From Duganella margarita (GTDB lineage: Bacteria; Pseudomonadota; Gammaproteobacteria; Burkholderiales; Burkholderiaceae_D): DNA of 64,000 nucleotides. The notes beneath the pieces are model-generated. The model was not told the DNA's origin. It was given only the letters and a program-made list of their open reading frames with translations, and did not search any database. A program made the position numbers and the translations under genes. Below, piece by piece: positions 41,286-51,972 of this stretch. How positions within the stretch are numbered: the first letter of the stretch is position 1; every line of letters starts with the position of its first letter. The stretch is from NCBI RefSeq assembly GCF_009857535.1, contig NZ_WWCS01000018.1, positions 1 to 64,000 on the forward strand. The letters are read 5' to 3'.

Positions 41286-42075
41286 GCGGCTGGCGCCACT
41301 CGGTCAGGTAGTGCTGCGGCGTTTTGCCGAGAATGCGGCGGAACATGGCGCTGAACGCGCTTGGACTGGCATAGCCCAGCGTCGCCGCAATCTCGCCCAC
41401 GCTCTGGCCTTGCGCCAGGCGGTTGAAGGCCTCCGCCAGATGCACCTGCTGCACCCACTGGCGGTAATGCAGGCCGGTCTCCTTGGGGAACAGGCGGATC
41501 AGCGTGCGCGCGCTGGCACCCACTTCATCAGCCCACTGTTCGATATTCCGGCTGCTGCCCGGATCGGCCATGATGGCGCTGCACACCGCCACCAGCCGGC
41601 GGTCGCGCGGCCATGGAATCGCAATCGGCACCGTTTCCGCCGCCTTCAATTCGGACAGGATCAGCATCGCCAGATGTTCGCCGCGTCCCGGAATCGGATA
41701 TTCAATCGGCTCGTCCAGCAGCGCCAGTATCAGCTCGCGCAGCAGCGGACTGACTTCGATCACACGGCAGCTGTCGCCAAATTGTCTGGCGGCGCCGGGT
41801 TCCACGTAAATTGTGTGCATGGTGACCTTGCTGACCGAGGTCCAGTGATGTGTGACGCCGGACGGTATCCACAGCGCGCGGCGCGGCGGCAGGATCCACA
41901 CGCCGCCGTCGGTCTGCACCCGCATCAGGCCCTGGGTGGCGTACAGCAGCTGGGCGCGTTCATGGCTGTGCGCCGGCGCGGTGACGCCATGCTCCGTATC
42001 GCGCGCCAGCGCCGTGACGACACGCGGCACGCGCTGGTAATCGCGGTGGTCGGTGCTGCGGCTGGCATCGGGCAT
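41266..42075 (-). CDS. AraC-family transcriptional regulator
   Basis: 269 residues with an N-terminal cupin-like effector domain (APAHSHERAQLLYATQGLMR) and a C-terminal pair of helix-turn-helix motifs (IEQWADEVGASARTLIRLF, VGEIAATLGYASPSAFSAMF, RRILGKTPQHYL). It is divergent from the Fsr-like exporter across 83 bp, a common regulator-exporter pairing. Confidence 0.92.
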   Translation of the reverse strand: MPDASRSTDHRDYQRVPRVVTALARDTEHGVTAPAHSHERAQLLYATQGLMRVQTDGGVWILPPRRALWIPSGVTHHWTSVSKVTMHTIYVEPGAARQFGDSCRVIEVSPLLRELILALLDEPIEYPIPGRGEHLAMLILSELKAAETVPIAIPWPRDRRLVAVCSAIMADPGSSRNIEQWADEVGASARTLIRLFPKETGLHYRQWVQQVHLAEAFNRLAQGQSVGEIAATLGYASPSAFSAMFRRILGKTPQHYLTEWRQPLTQHPA

Positions 42076-42158
42076 TTGTCACCTATTCGACGATAGTTGG
42101 AATATCAAGCTTTGCCGACCATATTACACTGTCATCATCCTAAAACAAGGTCTTTACT

Positions 42159-43370
42159 ATGAATACTGCAACCGCACCCGCCGCCACAGCCATTGGGCGG
42201 CCCCACGGCGACACCGTCATGCGCATCCTCGGCGTGGTGGCGCTGGTCCACCTGCTGAATGACCTGACGCAGGCCATGCTGCCGTCGATCTACCCGATGC
42301 TGAAGGCCGAATTTGGTCTGACCTTCACCCAGGTCGGCCTGATCACGCTGACCTTCCAGTGCACCGCGTCGCTGCTCCAGCCGTGGATCGGCGCGTACAC
42401 CGACAAGCGCCCAATGCCGTTCCTGCTGCCGATGGGGATGGTGGCCACGCTGGTGGGCGTGTTGATGATGTCCTTCGCCTCGTCGTTCCACGCGCTGCTG
42501 ATTTCGGCCGCGCTGATCGGCGTCGGTTCGTCGACCTTCCACCCTGAAGCCTCGCGCGTGGCGCGTGCCGCATCGGGCGGACGTTTCGGCTTTGCGCAGT
42601 CGCTGTTCCAGGTGGGCGGCAATGCCGGTTCGGCGCTGGGTCCAGTGCTGGCGGCGGCGGTGATCATCGGCCGGGGCCAGGCCAATATCGCCTGGTTTGC
42701 GGTGCTGGTAGTGGCCGCGATTGCGGCGCTGGTGTATGTGAGCCGCTGGCACAGTCACCATCTGGCGCAGCCGAAGAAGGCTGTCGCTGCGGCGGTGTCG
42801 CCGCTGCCGAAAGCAAAAGTGTATGGCGCCATGACGGTGCTGGCGCTGCTGGTCTTCTCGAAGTACATCTACATGTCCAGCCTGACCAGCTACTACACCT
42901 TCTACCTGATCGATAAATTCGGCGTGTCGGTGTCGAATGCGCAGATGTACCTGTTCCTGTTCCTGGCGGCTGTCGCTGCGGGCACTTTCATGGGCGGCCC
43001 GATCGGCGACCGCATTGGCCGCAAGCGCGTGATCTGGATGTCGATCCTGGGTGCGGCGCCGTTCACGCTGGCGCTGCCGTATGTGAACCTGTTCTGGACT
43101 GCGGCGCTGACGGTGATCATCGGCTTCGTGATCTCGTCGGCCTTCTCGGCCATCGTGGTATTTGCGCAGGAACTCATGCCGGGCAAGGTCGGCATGGTGG
43201 CGGGAATCTTCTTTGGTCTGATGTTCGGCATCAGCGGCATTGGCGCAGCGGCCATGGGCCACATCGCAGACATCAGCGGCATCGCTTACGTCTACCAACT
43301 GTGTTCGTACCTGCCGCTGCTGGGGATTCTGACGGTGCTGCTGCCCAACGTCGAGCAGCACAAGCACTAA
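42159..43370 (+). CDS. MFS exporter, fosmidomycin-resistance (Fsr) type
   Basis: A 403-residue 12-helix major facilitator protein. Family-like segments are LVHLLNDLTQAMLPSIYPML, GVGSSTFHPEASRVARAASG and GPIGDRIGRKRVIW, in the order seen in Fsr. Fsr proteins export fosmidomycin and related compounds in E. coli; the natural substrate is unknown. The leader resembles that of mgtC (gtctttactatg). It is probably controlled by the divergent AraC protein. Confidence 0.87.
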   Translation: MNTATAPAATAIGRPHGDTVMRILGVVALVHLLNDLTQAMLPSIYPMLKAEFGLTFTQVGLITLTFQCTASLLQPWIGAYTDKRPMPFLLPMGMVATLVGVLMMSFASSFHALLISAALIGVGSSTFHPEASRVARAASGGRFGFAQSLFQVGGNAGSALGPVLAAAVIIGRGQANIAWFAVLVVAAIAALVYVSRWHSHHLAQPKKAVAAAVSPLPKAKVYGAMTVLALLVFSKYIYMSSLTSYYTFYLIDKFGVSVSNAQMYLFLFLAAVAAGTFMGGPIGDRIGRKRVIWMSILGAAPFTLALPYVNLFWTAALTVIIGFVISSAFSAIVVFAQELMPGKVGMVAGIFFGLMFGISGIGAAAMGHIADISGIAYVYQLCSYLPLLGILTVLLPNVEQHKH

Positions 43371-43376
43371 GCCTGA

Positions 43377-44786
<1,410 letters not shown>

Positions 44787-44904
44787 GGTGGCGGACCCTG
44801 TTCAAAAAGGATGTGGGCACAGTCTAACAGGCTAACACTAGCCTGGCCCACTGTGCGAAAGGTGTTTGTGAGGCGTACCGTTACAGTAACGACGCTGTAC
44901 CGTA

Positions 44905-45129
44905 TCAGTCACGCTTCCATACCGGCAAACCGGTAAGGTCGAGATTCTCGTCGCGGACCCAGATCGGCAGGCCGCTGTTATCGGTTGGCTCCAGCAATTC
45001 CAGCTGCTCCTGTTTGAGCGCGGAACGCTTGCCGCGCGGCGGCGGCGGGCGTTTGGCTTCCGGTTCGAGCGGCGCGGCGGGAGCAAAGCCCGGCAGGTCG
45101 AACGTAGCGTTATCTTTTTTATCTCTCAT
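44905..45129 (-). CDS. Small hypothetical protein
   Basis: A 74-residue, charged and Pro-rich protein ending in SGLPIWVRDENLDLTGLPVW. The repeated LPxW pattern at the C-terminus (GLPIWVRDE, GLPVWKRD) is distinctive. No domain is known to me. It has its own unit between dbpA and a terminator that closes the phosphatase gene. Confidence 0.5.
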   Translation of the reverse strand: MRDKKDNATFDLPGFAPAAPLEPEAKRPPPPRGKRSALKQEQLELLEPTDNSGLPIWVRDENLDLTGLPVWKRD

Positions 45130-45134
45130 CGGGG

Positions 45135-45167
45135 AAAAAACAAAAGCCCGGCTGTAGTAGTCGGGCT
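45135..45167 (-). terminator. Intrinsic terminator of the phosphatase gene
   Basis: On the minus strand the stem agcccg / cgggct is followed by ttttgtttttt, about 50 bases after the phosphatase stop. Confidence 0.75.
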
Positions 45168-45216
45168 CCGGTAGCTTACTGGATCAATTGCGCGCAGTTT
45201 AACACAAAGCGCAATC

Positions 45217-46878
45217 CTAGCGGAAGCTCAGGGCCCCCGTCAGATCGCCCGGCGGCGTAGCGTGGCGCGCCGCGAAGGCCTCGTTGCGCGTCTTGAGCCC
45301 TTCCAGCAGCGGCAGGTCATGCAGGCGGGTGATGAAGCGCATGATCGAGGTGGTGTCGTAGAAGCTGTGGTCCACATGGCCTTTTTTCGCAAACGGCGAA
45401 ATGACGATGGCCGGAATGCGCGAGCCCGGACCCCAGCGGTCGCCCTTTGGCGGCGCGACGTGATCCCACCAGCCGCCATTTTCGTCGAAGGTGATCACCA
45501 CCAGCATGTTCTTGAACTGTGGCGACTTGCGCAAGTGTTCGACCACGTTGGTGATGTGGGCGTCGCCGGATTCCACATCCGAATAACCGGCGTGCAGGTT
45601 CAGGTTACCTTGCGGCTTGTAGAACGCCACCGCCGGCAGTTTGCCGGCCACCACGTCGGCGATGAATTTGTTGGAGATCGGGCTGTCACCCAGGCCGCCG
45701 TCGCGCAGATGCTCGTCGCGCGCCTTGGTGCCGGGCGCGAACTGCTGGAAGTAGTTGAACGGCTGGTGGTGGTACTGGAAGTTCGGCTTCTCGCCGCCGC
45801 CGCGCGCATCCAGTGCCGCCTGCCACGCGCCGCCGTACCATGCCCAGCTGACGCTTTTGCGCGACAGCAGATCGCCGATGGTGTCGTAGGTTTGCGGCGG
45901 CAGCGTGCTGGCGTCCTTCGGATCGGCGTGCAGCGGATCGCCGTCATACGCCGGGCGGATGTAGCTCGGCTGATAGGGCGGGGCCATGGTGTTGACCGCG
46001 TAGCCGTCCGGCGTGATGGCGCCGTTGTTGACGAAGTGCGGATGGCCGTCCAGCGCCGACTTGGGCGAGTCTGGCGCGGTCGAGAGGCGCACGCCGGTTG
46101 GGCCGTCGTCCAGCACCGCGATCTTCTTCCTGGCCGCGGTATCCTTGGCGTTGAAGTATTCGGGCACGCGGCCGGCGATCAGGAACTGGTGGTTCAGGTA
46201 AGAGCCGCCGAAGGCCGCCATGAAGAAGTTATCGCACAGCGTGTACTGCTCGGCGATCTTCCACAGGCCGAGGTTCTTGCTGGTTTCGCCGTAGTAGCCC
46301 ATCACCATACCGCCGGTGTTGCCCCACGCGGCGAAGCCATCGTTCTTGCCGCCGTTGATCTGCATCTGGTTCTGGTAGAACAGGTGCCACAGGTCGCGCG
46401 TGATTACGGCTTCCGGCAGCGGCTTGCCTTCGTTGTCCACCAGTTTGAACGGGCCGTTCGGCAGGTTCTTGATATCGTCTTCCTTGACGGCGTACTTCTT
46501 GCCGCCGATGTCCTGCGTGTTCGGCACCATGCCGCCCCAGATCTTCGGCAGCGTTGGCAGCACCGAGCCGTCGCGGTCGCGTTGCTGGCAGGCGGCGGCC
46601 GGCGCGGCCGACAGTGGATTGGCGGTGCCGGGGAAGTTGGCGAACAGGTTGTTGAAGCTGCGGTTCTCCAGATAGATCACCACCACGTTCTTGATGTTGG
46701 ACTTGATCTTGTCGTCGAGCGAACCTTTGGTGGCGGCTTTGGCCGGCGCGGCTTCGCTCAGCGCCGGCAGGGAGGTCGCCAGGCCGGCGGCGCCGGCTGC
46801 CTGGAAGATGCGGCGGCGCGAAGGGCTGACGGGAGCATCTTGTTCTAATTGTTCTGCTGCTGGTGCTTGATCCTTCAC
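45217..46878 (-). CDS. Tat-exported acid phosphatase / phospholipase C-family hydrolase (AcpA-like)
   Basis: The 553-residue protein starts with GTG after a ggagg site and has a Tat signal (SRRRIFQAAGAAGLATS). The mature part shows the family motifs NVVVIYLENRSFNNLFANFP (metal Glu-Asn near the N-terminus), FFMAAFGGSYLNHQFLIAG and ITFDENGGWWDHVAPP. AcpA and PLC relatives hydrolyse phosphomonoesters or phospholipids in the periplasm. Phosphatase is the better guess on length and on GGSYLNHQ. Confidence 0.87.
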   Translation of the reverse strand: MKDQAPAAEQLEQDAPVSPSRRRIFQAAGAAGLATSLPALSEAAPAKAATKGSLDDKIKSNIKNVVVIYLENRSFNNLFANFPGTANPLSAAPAAACQQRDRDGSVLPTLPKIWGGMVPNTQDIGGKKYAVKEDDIKNLPNGPFKLVDNEGKPLPEAVITRDLWHLFYQNQMQINGGKNDGFAAWGNTGGMVMGYYGETSKNLGLWKIAEQYTLCDNFFMAAFGGSYLNHQFLIAGRVPEYFNAKDTAARKKIAVLDDGPTGVRLSTAPDSPKSALDGHPHFVNNGAITPDGYAVNTMAPPYQPSYIRPAYDGDPLHADPKDASTLPPQTYDTIGDLLSRKSVSWAWYGGAWQAALDARGGGEKPNFQYHHQPFNYFQQFAPGTKARDEHLRDGGLGDSPISNKFIADVVAGKLPAVAFYKPQGNLNLHAGYSDVESGDAHITNVVEHLRKSPQFKNMLVVITFDENGGWWDHVAPPKGDRWGPGSRIPAIVISPFAKKGHVDHSFYDTTSIMRFITRLHDLPLLEGLKTRNEAFAARHATPPGDLTGALSFR

Positions 46879-46948
46879 GCGGGCCTCCGTGGCTAAGCTA
46901 AAACAATAATTGTGACAGCTTTATGACCGCTTGGGTATGGATCCAGGT

Positions 46949-48073
46949 TCACGCTTCCGGCACGAAGGGCCGGCAGTCGACCGGGATATCGATCAGGAAG
47001 GTGGTGCCGCTGGCCGCCGAACTGTCGACCGCCACGCTGCCGCCATGGCTCTCGGCCACGCTCTTGACGAACGGCAGGCCGATGCCCCAACCGGGTTTGC
47101 TCTTGGTGCTGCCGTCGCGCCACAGGTATTCGAAGATCTGGCCGCGATGCCCGTCAGCGATCGGGTTGCCGCTGTTGTGCACAGAGATCAACATGCGCCC
47201 GTGCGCCTCGTCGATCTTGATCTGCACGCCCTTGCCATCGCCATATTTGATGGCGTTGATGACCAGGTTCTCCAGCGCCCGGCGCAGCGAATTTTCGCAC
47301 CAGTAGCCGGTGACTGCGCTGCCGACGACGGTGCAGGCGCCTGGCGTGCCGATGCTGGCGTCGCTGCATACCTGGCGCGCCAGTTCCAGCACGTTGAACT
47401 GCGACAGGTCGAGCGCCAGCCGTTCGCCGCGGTTGAAGCTCAGCGCGTCCAGCAGTTCCTCGATCATGGTGCCGAGGCGGTGGCCGTTGTCGAGAATCTT
47501 CTGGGCGATGGCCGGGGTGCGCTCCGGCGTCGCGCCAATGGTCAGCAGATGGGCGGCGGTGATCACCACCGACAAAGGACTGCGCATATCGTGCGACAGC
47601 GCGGCCGCCATCTGGTGACGGAACGATTCATGCATCGACGTGAACTTGCGGATCGACTCGCGCACTGCGGTGTCGATCGAACCGTTGACGATGCTCCATT
47701 CGGCGCGGCTCAGCACCACACCCTGTTCGTCGGCCACGCGCGAGAAGGCGTCGCGGAACAGCTGGTATTCCTGGACGATCTGTTCCGGCTCGTAGGACGT
47801 CATGCGGGCGCGCTCGTCGCCATGGGCGGCGGCGATGTCGTTGTTGCTGGTGGCCTCGTCGCGCGGATGGTTCGGCGTCAGCGCCTCGGCAATATTGTCA
47901 TAAAAGACAGGCAGCGTGTTGAGCAGCGTAGGGTGCAGGATATGCTGCGCCCCCTTGATCAGCAGGCGCACCTGGCTTTCCCATTCCGCGAACACGGCGT
48001 CGCGCATGGCCAATACTTGTTTGGAGGTGGCCGACAGGCCGTTCTGATTCATTTTTTGATCTGATGCCAACAT
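46949..48073 (-). CDS. Orphan soluble sensor histidine kinase with RsbRD-like N-terminal domain
   Basis: A 374-residue protein without transmembrane helices. The N-terminal 150 residues (MRDAVFAEWESQVRLLIKGA) resemble the helical RsbRD-type sensor domain. The kinase core follows: HisKA AALSHDMRSPLSVVITAA, N-box ENLVINAIKYGDG and a G-box region WGIGLPFVKSVAESHGG. The start is ATG 48073 with an agga site. No response regulator gene adjoins it. The upstream AT-rich gap probably holds its promoter. Confidence 0.82.
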   Translation of the reverse strand: MLASDQKMNQNGLSATSKQVLAMRDAVFAEWESQVRLLIKGAQHILHPTLLNTLPVFYDNIAEALTPNHPRDEATSNNDIAAAHGDERARMTSYEPEQIVQEYQLFRDAFSRVADEQGVVLSRAEWSIVNGSIDTAVRESIRKFTSMHESFRHQMAAALSHDMRSPLSVVITAAHLLTIGATPERTPAIAQKILDNGHRLGTMIEELLDALSFNRGERLALDLSQFNVLELARQVCSDASIGTPGACTVVGSAVTGYWCENSLRRALENLVINAIKYGDGKGVQIKIDEAHGRMLISVHNSGNPIADGHRGQIFEYLWRDGSTKSKPGWGIGLPFVKSVAESHGGSVAVDSSAASGTTFLIDIPVDCRPFVPEA

Positions 48074-48295
48074 GCCTGATCCTTGCGCGCAATATATGCC
48101 TGAAAATTGAAGAGCATATGGCAGAGCGGGCGAGGATAAGGGCCACCGAGCAAAATGTCCGGTAGTGATGATACACAGGTTTGTTGCATGATGGACGGGA
48201 TTAACGAGGGCCTGTCGCATCAGTAATACTATTGACAGCATTGCAGGGCGAGGCATTTGTCTTAGAATATTGGCATTATCCTTGGAGATTCAGCC

Positions 48296-48736
48296 ATGCC
48301 AGTTTTCACGCCAGATCAACTCATCACCGAGACAGAACCGAATCAAACACTTTGGATTAGTGAGACGGGGGAGCTTACCCAGTTTGGTGCATTCATTGAG
48401 GTGCTTCAGCCGGGCGGCAGGTCGTCAATCAAGCATTGGCATAGCGCAGAAGATGAAATGGTCTATGTGCTGGCCGGCGAAATAACTGTGGTGGAGGGCG
48501 CGACCGAGACACTGGTACGCGCCGGTGGTGTCGCAACGTTCCGGGCCGGCGTCGCGGTCGGGCACTATCTGGAGAATCGGAGTTCTGCCGAAACGCGCTG
48601 CCTGGTCGTCGGCACCCGCGCGCCGGTCGATCACATTACCTACCCGGAGCATGATCGAATCTGCGTGCGAGACCGATCGCTGCCAGACGACATCTGGACC
48701 GACCTGGCCGGCCAGCCTGCATCCAGTCCGTACTAG
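48296..48736 (+). CDS. Cupin-domain protein
   Basis: A 146-residue single cupin: IEVLQPGGRSSIKHWHSAED with the HxH...E metal-binding pattern, YVLAGEITVVEG and GHYLENRSSAETRCLVVGTR. A ggaga site precedes the ATG. Cupins of this size bind small ligands or act as sugar isomerases or dioxygenases; no specific activity is claimed. Confidence 0.85.
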   Translation: MPVFTPDQLITETEPNQTLWISETGELTQFGAFIEVLQPGGRSSIKHWHSAEDEMVYVLAGEITVVEGATETLVRAGGVATFRAGVAVGHYLENRSSAETRCLVVGTRAPVDHITYPEHDRICVRDRSLPDDIWTDLAGQPASSPY

Positions 48737-48741
48737 AAAGC

Positions 48742-48778
48742 AAAAAGCCGTTGAATCGATTAAGAGTCAACGGCTTCT
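48742..48778. terminator. Terminator between the cupin gene and tRNA-fMet
   Basis: A 10-bp stem (aagccgttga / tcaacggctt) with a 12-base loop. On the minus strand it is followed by ttttTgctttc, so it ends the tRNA transcript, and may also slow transcription from the cupin gene. Confidence 0.75.
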
Positions 48779-48787
48779 GCCTGAATT

Positions 48788-48864
48788 TGGTTGCGGGGAC
48801 AGGATTTGAACCTGTGACCTTCGGGTTATGAGCCCGACGAGCTGCCAGACTGCTCCACCCCGCG
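48788..48864 (-). tRNA. Initiator tRNA-Met (anticodon CAT)
   Basis: 77 nt with encoded CCA. The acceptor stem CGCGGGG/CCCCGCA leaves the first base C opposite A (no pair), and the anticodon stem has three consecutive G-C pairs (GGGCTCATAACCC). Both are identity marks of formylmethionine initiator tRNAs. Confidence 0.97.
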
Positions 48865-48937
48865 TCTGAGGCCATGATTATATAGAAGTCGGCCGTAATC
48901 CGCAAGTGCTGGTTTTGGTTTGCGGACTTGGCAAGCT

Positions 48938-49270
48938 TTACGGCGTCTTATCCACGTCATCGTGTGGCCCGCAGTTACGCATGTAGGCGCAGCCGTCCTC
49001 GAAGGTGAAGCTGGCTTTGTAGCTGTCATTGCTAGTGATGTGCAATGTGTACACGTTCACTTTTTTTGATGGATCTAAAAAGGATGGCACTTGTTTGTTT
49101 GCCAAAGTGTGAAGATGCAGTTTGGCCGGTGGGTGATCAAGATCCAATAACACCATCTCGCCAAGGGCGCGCCGCGCTTCCTTCTTGATGTCCGGTTTAA
49201 GTCTCTTAAAACTATTTTGAAACCTTGGCTCATCAAGATTGAGCTTCCGGATGACGCGATCAGGTTTCAT
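48938..49270 (-). CDS. Putative RelE/ParE-superfamily toxin
   Basis: A 110-residue basic protein. KKEARRALGEMVLLDLDHPP is followed by VYTLHITSNDSYKASFTFED and CAYMRNCGPHDDVDKT. This pattern (helix, then beta strands, ending G-x-H-D-x-D) resembles RelE/HigB-type ribosome-dependent RNases. Its ATG overlaps the stop of the upstream gene by 4 bases, as in toxin-antitoxin pairs, with the partner first. It lies 74 bp from tRNA-fMet. The assignment is by pattern only. Confidence 0.5.
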   Translation of the reverse strand: MKPDRVIRKLNLDEPRFQNSFKRLKPDIKKEARRALGEMVLLDLDHPPAKLHLHTLANKQVPSFLDPSKKVNVYTLHITSNDSYKASFTFEDGCAYMRNCGPHDDVDKTP

Positions 49271-49656
49271 TCTTCGGATTCAATCCGGTCCAAAACCTTT
49301 TCTACTTCTTCCACGCTGCTGGCTCCGTAGCCGGATTTTCGAAGAGAGAAGAGAATGTCGTGGTCGGCGATGGCCCATTGCAGGCTTACGACATCAGCGT
49401 AGGCTGCGCGAGCGGCTTCTTTTACAGCGGCATTGACGCTTTGGAAATAGGTGGCGCGGATAAGCTCACGAAGCTTGGCAAGTTCGTCATCGATACGGAA
49501 ATTGAGATCCAGCGCTTGTTTCGCTTCACCCCGTTGTATGCGTGCGATCAGCGAGTGGATGATCTCGCGCATCGTATTGAGACAAGCGGCTATATCCGCT
49601 GAGCGATCAAGCTGCAGAAGTCCTTCTACATTTTTTAATAGCTCAGCTGATTGCAT
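49267..49656 (-). CDS. Small helical protein, candidate antitoxin partner
   Basis: A 129-residue, largely helical and acidic protein (RIDDELAKLRELIRATYF, VEEVEKVLDRIESEE). No helix-turn-helix or known antitoxin domain is visible. The start is the ATG at 49656, after a ggagg site. It is translationally coupled to the putative toxin downstream (ATGA overlap). If the pair is a toxin-antitoxin module this would be an unusual antitoxin; otherwise both are hypothetical. Confidence 0.5.
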   Translation of the reverse strand: MQSAELLKNVEGLLQLDRSADIAACLNTMREIIHSLIARIQRGEAKQALDLNFRIDDELAKLRELIRATYFQSVNAAVKEAARAAYADVVSLQWAIADHDILFSLRKSGYGASSVEEVEKVLDRIESEE

Positions 49657-49743
49657 GGTGTGGCCTCCATTTGGAAGTTTGCACTGCCGGTTGGGCAGAG
49701 TCAAAGGCCGCACGCCATGACGTTGAGATGAATCAATATTCTC

Positions 49744-50913
49744 TTAAGCCGCTGCCAGTCGCCACAGCGACGTCACTTCGGCGGCGCGGGCGGTGTGCAG
49801 GGGATCGGTGTCGTCGCTGGCGCGCGGGTGGGTCGGACGCACGTCCTGGCGGCCGGTGACTTTCAGGCCGGCGGCGGCGATCCATTCCAGCAGCTGTTCG
49901 CGCGGACGCAGGCCGAGGTGCTCGGCCAGGTCGGACAGGATCAGCCAACCTTCGCCACCCGGCGTCAGGTGCTCGGAGAGACCGGCCAGGAAGCCGCGCA
50001 GCATGCGGCTGTCCGGATCGTAGACCGCGTATTCAATCGGCGAACTCGGACGGGCCGGCACCCACGGCGGATTACACACCACCAGCGGCGCGCGGCCCTC
50101 GGGGAACAAATCGGCCACGCGCAATTCGACTTTGCTGTCGAAGCCCAGCAACGCCAGGTTTTCGCGGGCGCAGCTCAGCGCGCGCTGATCCTGGTCGGTG
50201 CCGATCACGCGCGCTATGCCGCGCTTGGCCAGCACTGCCGACAGCACGCCGGTACCGACGCCGATGTCGAACGCCAGATTGACGCCAGCCGGCAGCGGCG
50301 CGTCTGCCACCATCTGCACGTATTCGCCACGCACCGGCGAGAACACGCCATAGTGCGGATGAATGCGTGCTTCCAGCGCCGGAATCTCAACGCCGGTACG
50401 GCGCCATTCGTGTGCGCCGATCAGGCCAAGCAGTTCGCGCAGCGAGGCGATGAACGGTTCTTCATAGCGGCCGTAGGCTTCGTTGCAGGCCAGCCTGACG
50501 TCCGGCGCGCGGCGCAGCGGGATGGTGTAGCCGTCTTCGAATGGAATCAGCAGCATGGCCAGCGTGCGCGCGCGTTGCGACTGCGCCTGGCGATGCAGGT
50601 GGAAGGCTTCGGTCGGCGTGGCGGGAATCTTGGCTGGCTTATTCTTCTTGGCCGGCTTGGCTTTGTGGTCGGCGCGGCGGGCCAGCGCTTGCAGCAGCTG
50701 GCGCGCATTCTGGAAGTCGCCGCGCCACAGCAGCGCCGTGCCCTCGCAAGCCAGGCGGTAGGCCACGTCGGCGTTGGTGCGGTCGTCGGCAATGACCACG
50801 CGTTTTGGCGGCGGCATGCCGGCTTCGGAGCGCCAGCGCGCGGAGCGTGGCTCGCCGTTCTCCTCCCAATGGATCTGTGGTGGCGTCGGGGAGGAGGTAA
50901 TTTGTTCAGGCAT
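49744..50913 (-). CDS. Class I SAM-dependent methyltransferase, HemK/RsmC-like
   Basis: A 389-residue protein. The first 180 residues, with a Lys/Pro/Ala-rich insertion near 85-100, have no clear match. The C-terminal methyltransferase core has motif I LAFDIGVGTGVLSAVLAKRG and motif IV VVCNPPWVP; the NPPW tetrad is typical of N-methyltransferases acting on nucleobases or on glutamine. The target is unknown. Confidence 0.8.
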   Translation of the reverse strand: MPEQITSSPTPPQIHWEENGEPRSARWRSEAGMPPPKRVVIADDRTNADVAYRLACEGTALLWRGDFQNARQLLQALARRADHKAKPAKKNKPAKIPATPTEAFHLHRQAQSQRARTLAMLLIPFEDGYTIPLRRAPDVRLACNEAYGRYEEPFIASLRELLGLIGAHEWRRTGVEIPALEARIHPHYGVFSPVRGEYVQMVADAPLPAGVNLAFDIGVGTGVLSAVLAKRGIARVIGTDQDQRALSCARENLALLGFDSKVELRVADLFPEGRAPLVVCNPPWVPARPSSPIEYAVYDPDSRMLRGFLAGLSEHLTPGGEGWLILSDLAEHLGLRPREQLLEWIAAAGLKVTGRQDVRPTHPRASDDTDPLHTARAAEVTSLWRLAAA

Positions 50914-51000
50914 GTGGGGGCAATCGGCAGAATATAGGACGCTCTACGCCAGGCGGCGTAGCGGAAAGTGTCGCTATTATACCGGTCAGCCGCGTGGGGA

Positions 51001-51894
51001 TCAGGTTGATGCGGCGTTGGCCGGCGTGGCGTCGCCGGCAGCGGCTGCAGCATCGGCGGCTGGCGTGCTTGCCGCCGTCGTTGGCGTCGTGGCTTCTGTA
51101 CTGGCCGGCGTCTCGGTGCCGCTGGCAGCGGCCTTGGCTTTGTCGGCGGCGGTTGGCGCTGCGTAGATGTTGGTGTCCTTGCTGTCGACCAGATTGAGCA
51201 AGCGCAGCGACAGGCCACGCAGGGTGTTGCGGTCGATGCCGTCGGATTTGTCGTTGCTGTTGTTGGAGGTGGACAGCGCGGTTTGCAGGTCGCGGCCGAT
51301 CAGCTGGAACAGGTCCGCCAGCGTGCCGGGGAAGTCGATGTTCGGCAACTGCACGCTTGGCAGGTCGCTGATCGACTTGCCGTCGCCGGACTGCTTGGCC
51401 GGTTGCGTGCTGCTGGCGTCGTCGGCGCTGCTGGATTGGCTGGCTGCCGCACTCAGTTCGGCGTTGTACTGGACTTCCACTTCAAAATCGAACTTGCGGC
51501 CGTCGGCGGTGGTGATGGTGCCTTTGCCGATGAAGTGCGAACTGTCGGTCAGGCTGAAGGCTGCGGCATCGGTGGTGCCCTTGGCGCCGGAGGTGTGCTG
51601 GTAGCCGACGGCGACGCTGGAACTGGCTTCCAGGCTGGCCGAGTCAAAATCGATCACCGCGCCTTTGGCGTCGTCGCCAAACAGCGCTTGCGTGAAGCTA
51701 TTGACGAAACTCTGGGCGAAATCCACCGTGGCGTTGCCGAGCGAGGCGACGCGGCTGTCCAGGTCCAGCGCCTTGCTGGACGAGTTGGCAGCCGAGACAC
51801 CTTGCGTTTTCTGCAAGGCCGGCGTTTTGGAGTCGGCTTGGGTGCCGGTGAACAGCGATGGCAGGCGCGCGCCCAGATTGGAGATGGTAGACAT
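51001..51894 (-). CDS. Low-complexity hypothetical protein
   Basis: A 297-residue protein rich in Ala, Ser, Thr and Asp, with no signal peptide or membrane helix. The middle (VIDFDSASLEASSSVAVGYQ, FIGKGTITTADGRKFDFEVE) may form a beta domain. The tail is almost entirely Ala/Thr/Pro. The ATG at 51894 is preferred to the TTG six codons upstream. It might be an export substrate, but no evidence settles this. Confidence 0.55.
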   Translation of the reverse strand: MSTISNLGARLPSLFTGTQADSKTPALQKTQGVSAANSSSKALDLDSRVASLGNATVDFAQSFVNSFTQALFGDDAKGAVIDFDSASLEASSSVAVGYQHTSGAKGTTDAAAFSLTDSSHFIGKGTITTADGRKFDFEVEVQYNAELSAAASQSSSADDASSTQPAKQSGDGKSISDLPSVQLPNIDFPGTLADLFQLIGRDLQTALSTSNNSNDKSDGIDRNTLRGLSLRLLNLVDSKDTNIYAAPTAADKAKAAASGTETPASTEATTPTTAASTPAADAAAAAGDATPANAAST

Positions 51895-51972
51895 GGCGGA
51901 TTCCGGTTTCAATGTAACTTCTACAATAATTAACGGTAGCGTAGTCGATTACTTGAGGGCGCGGCGCGCAAA

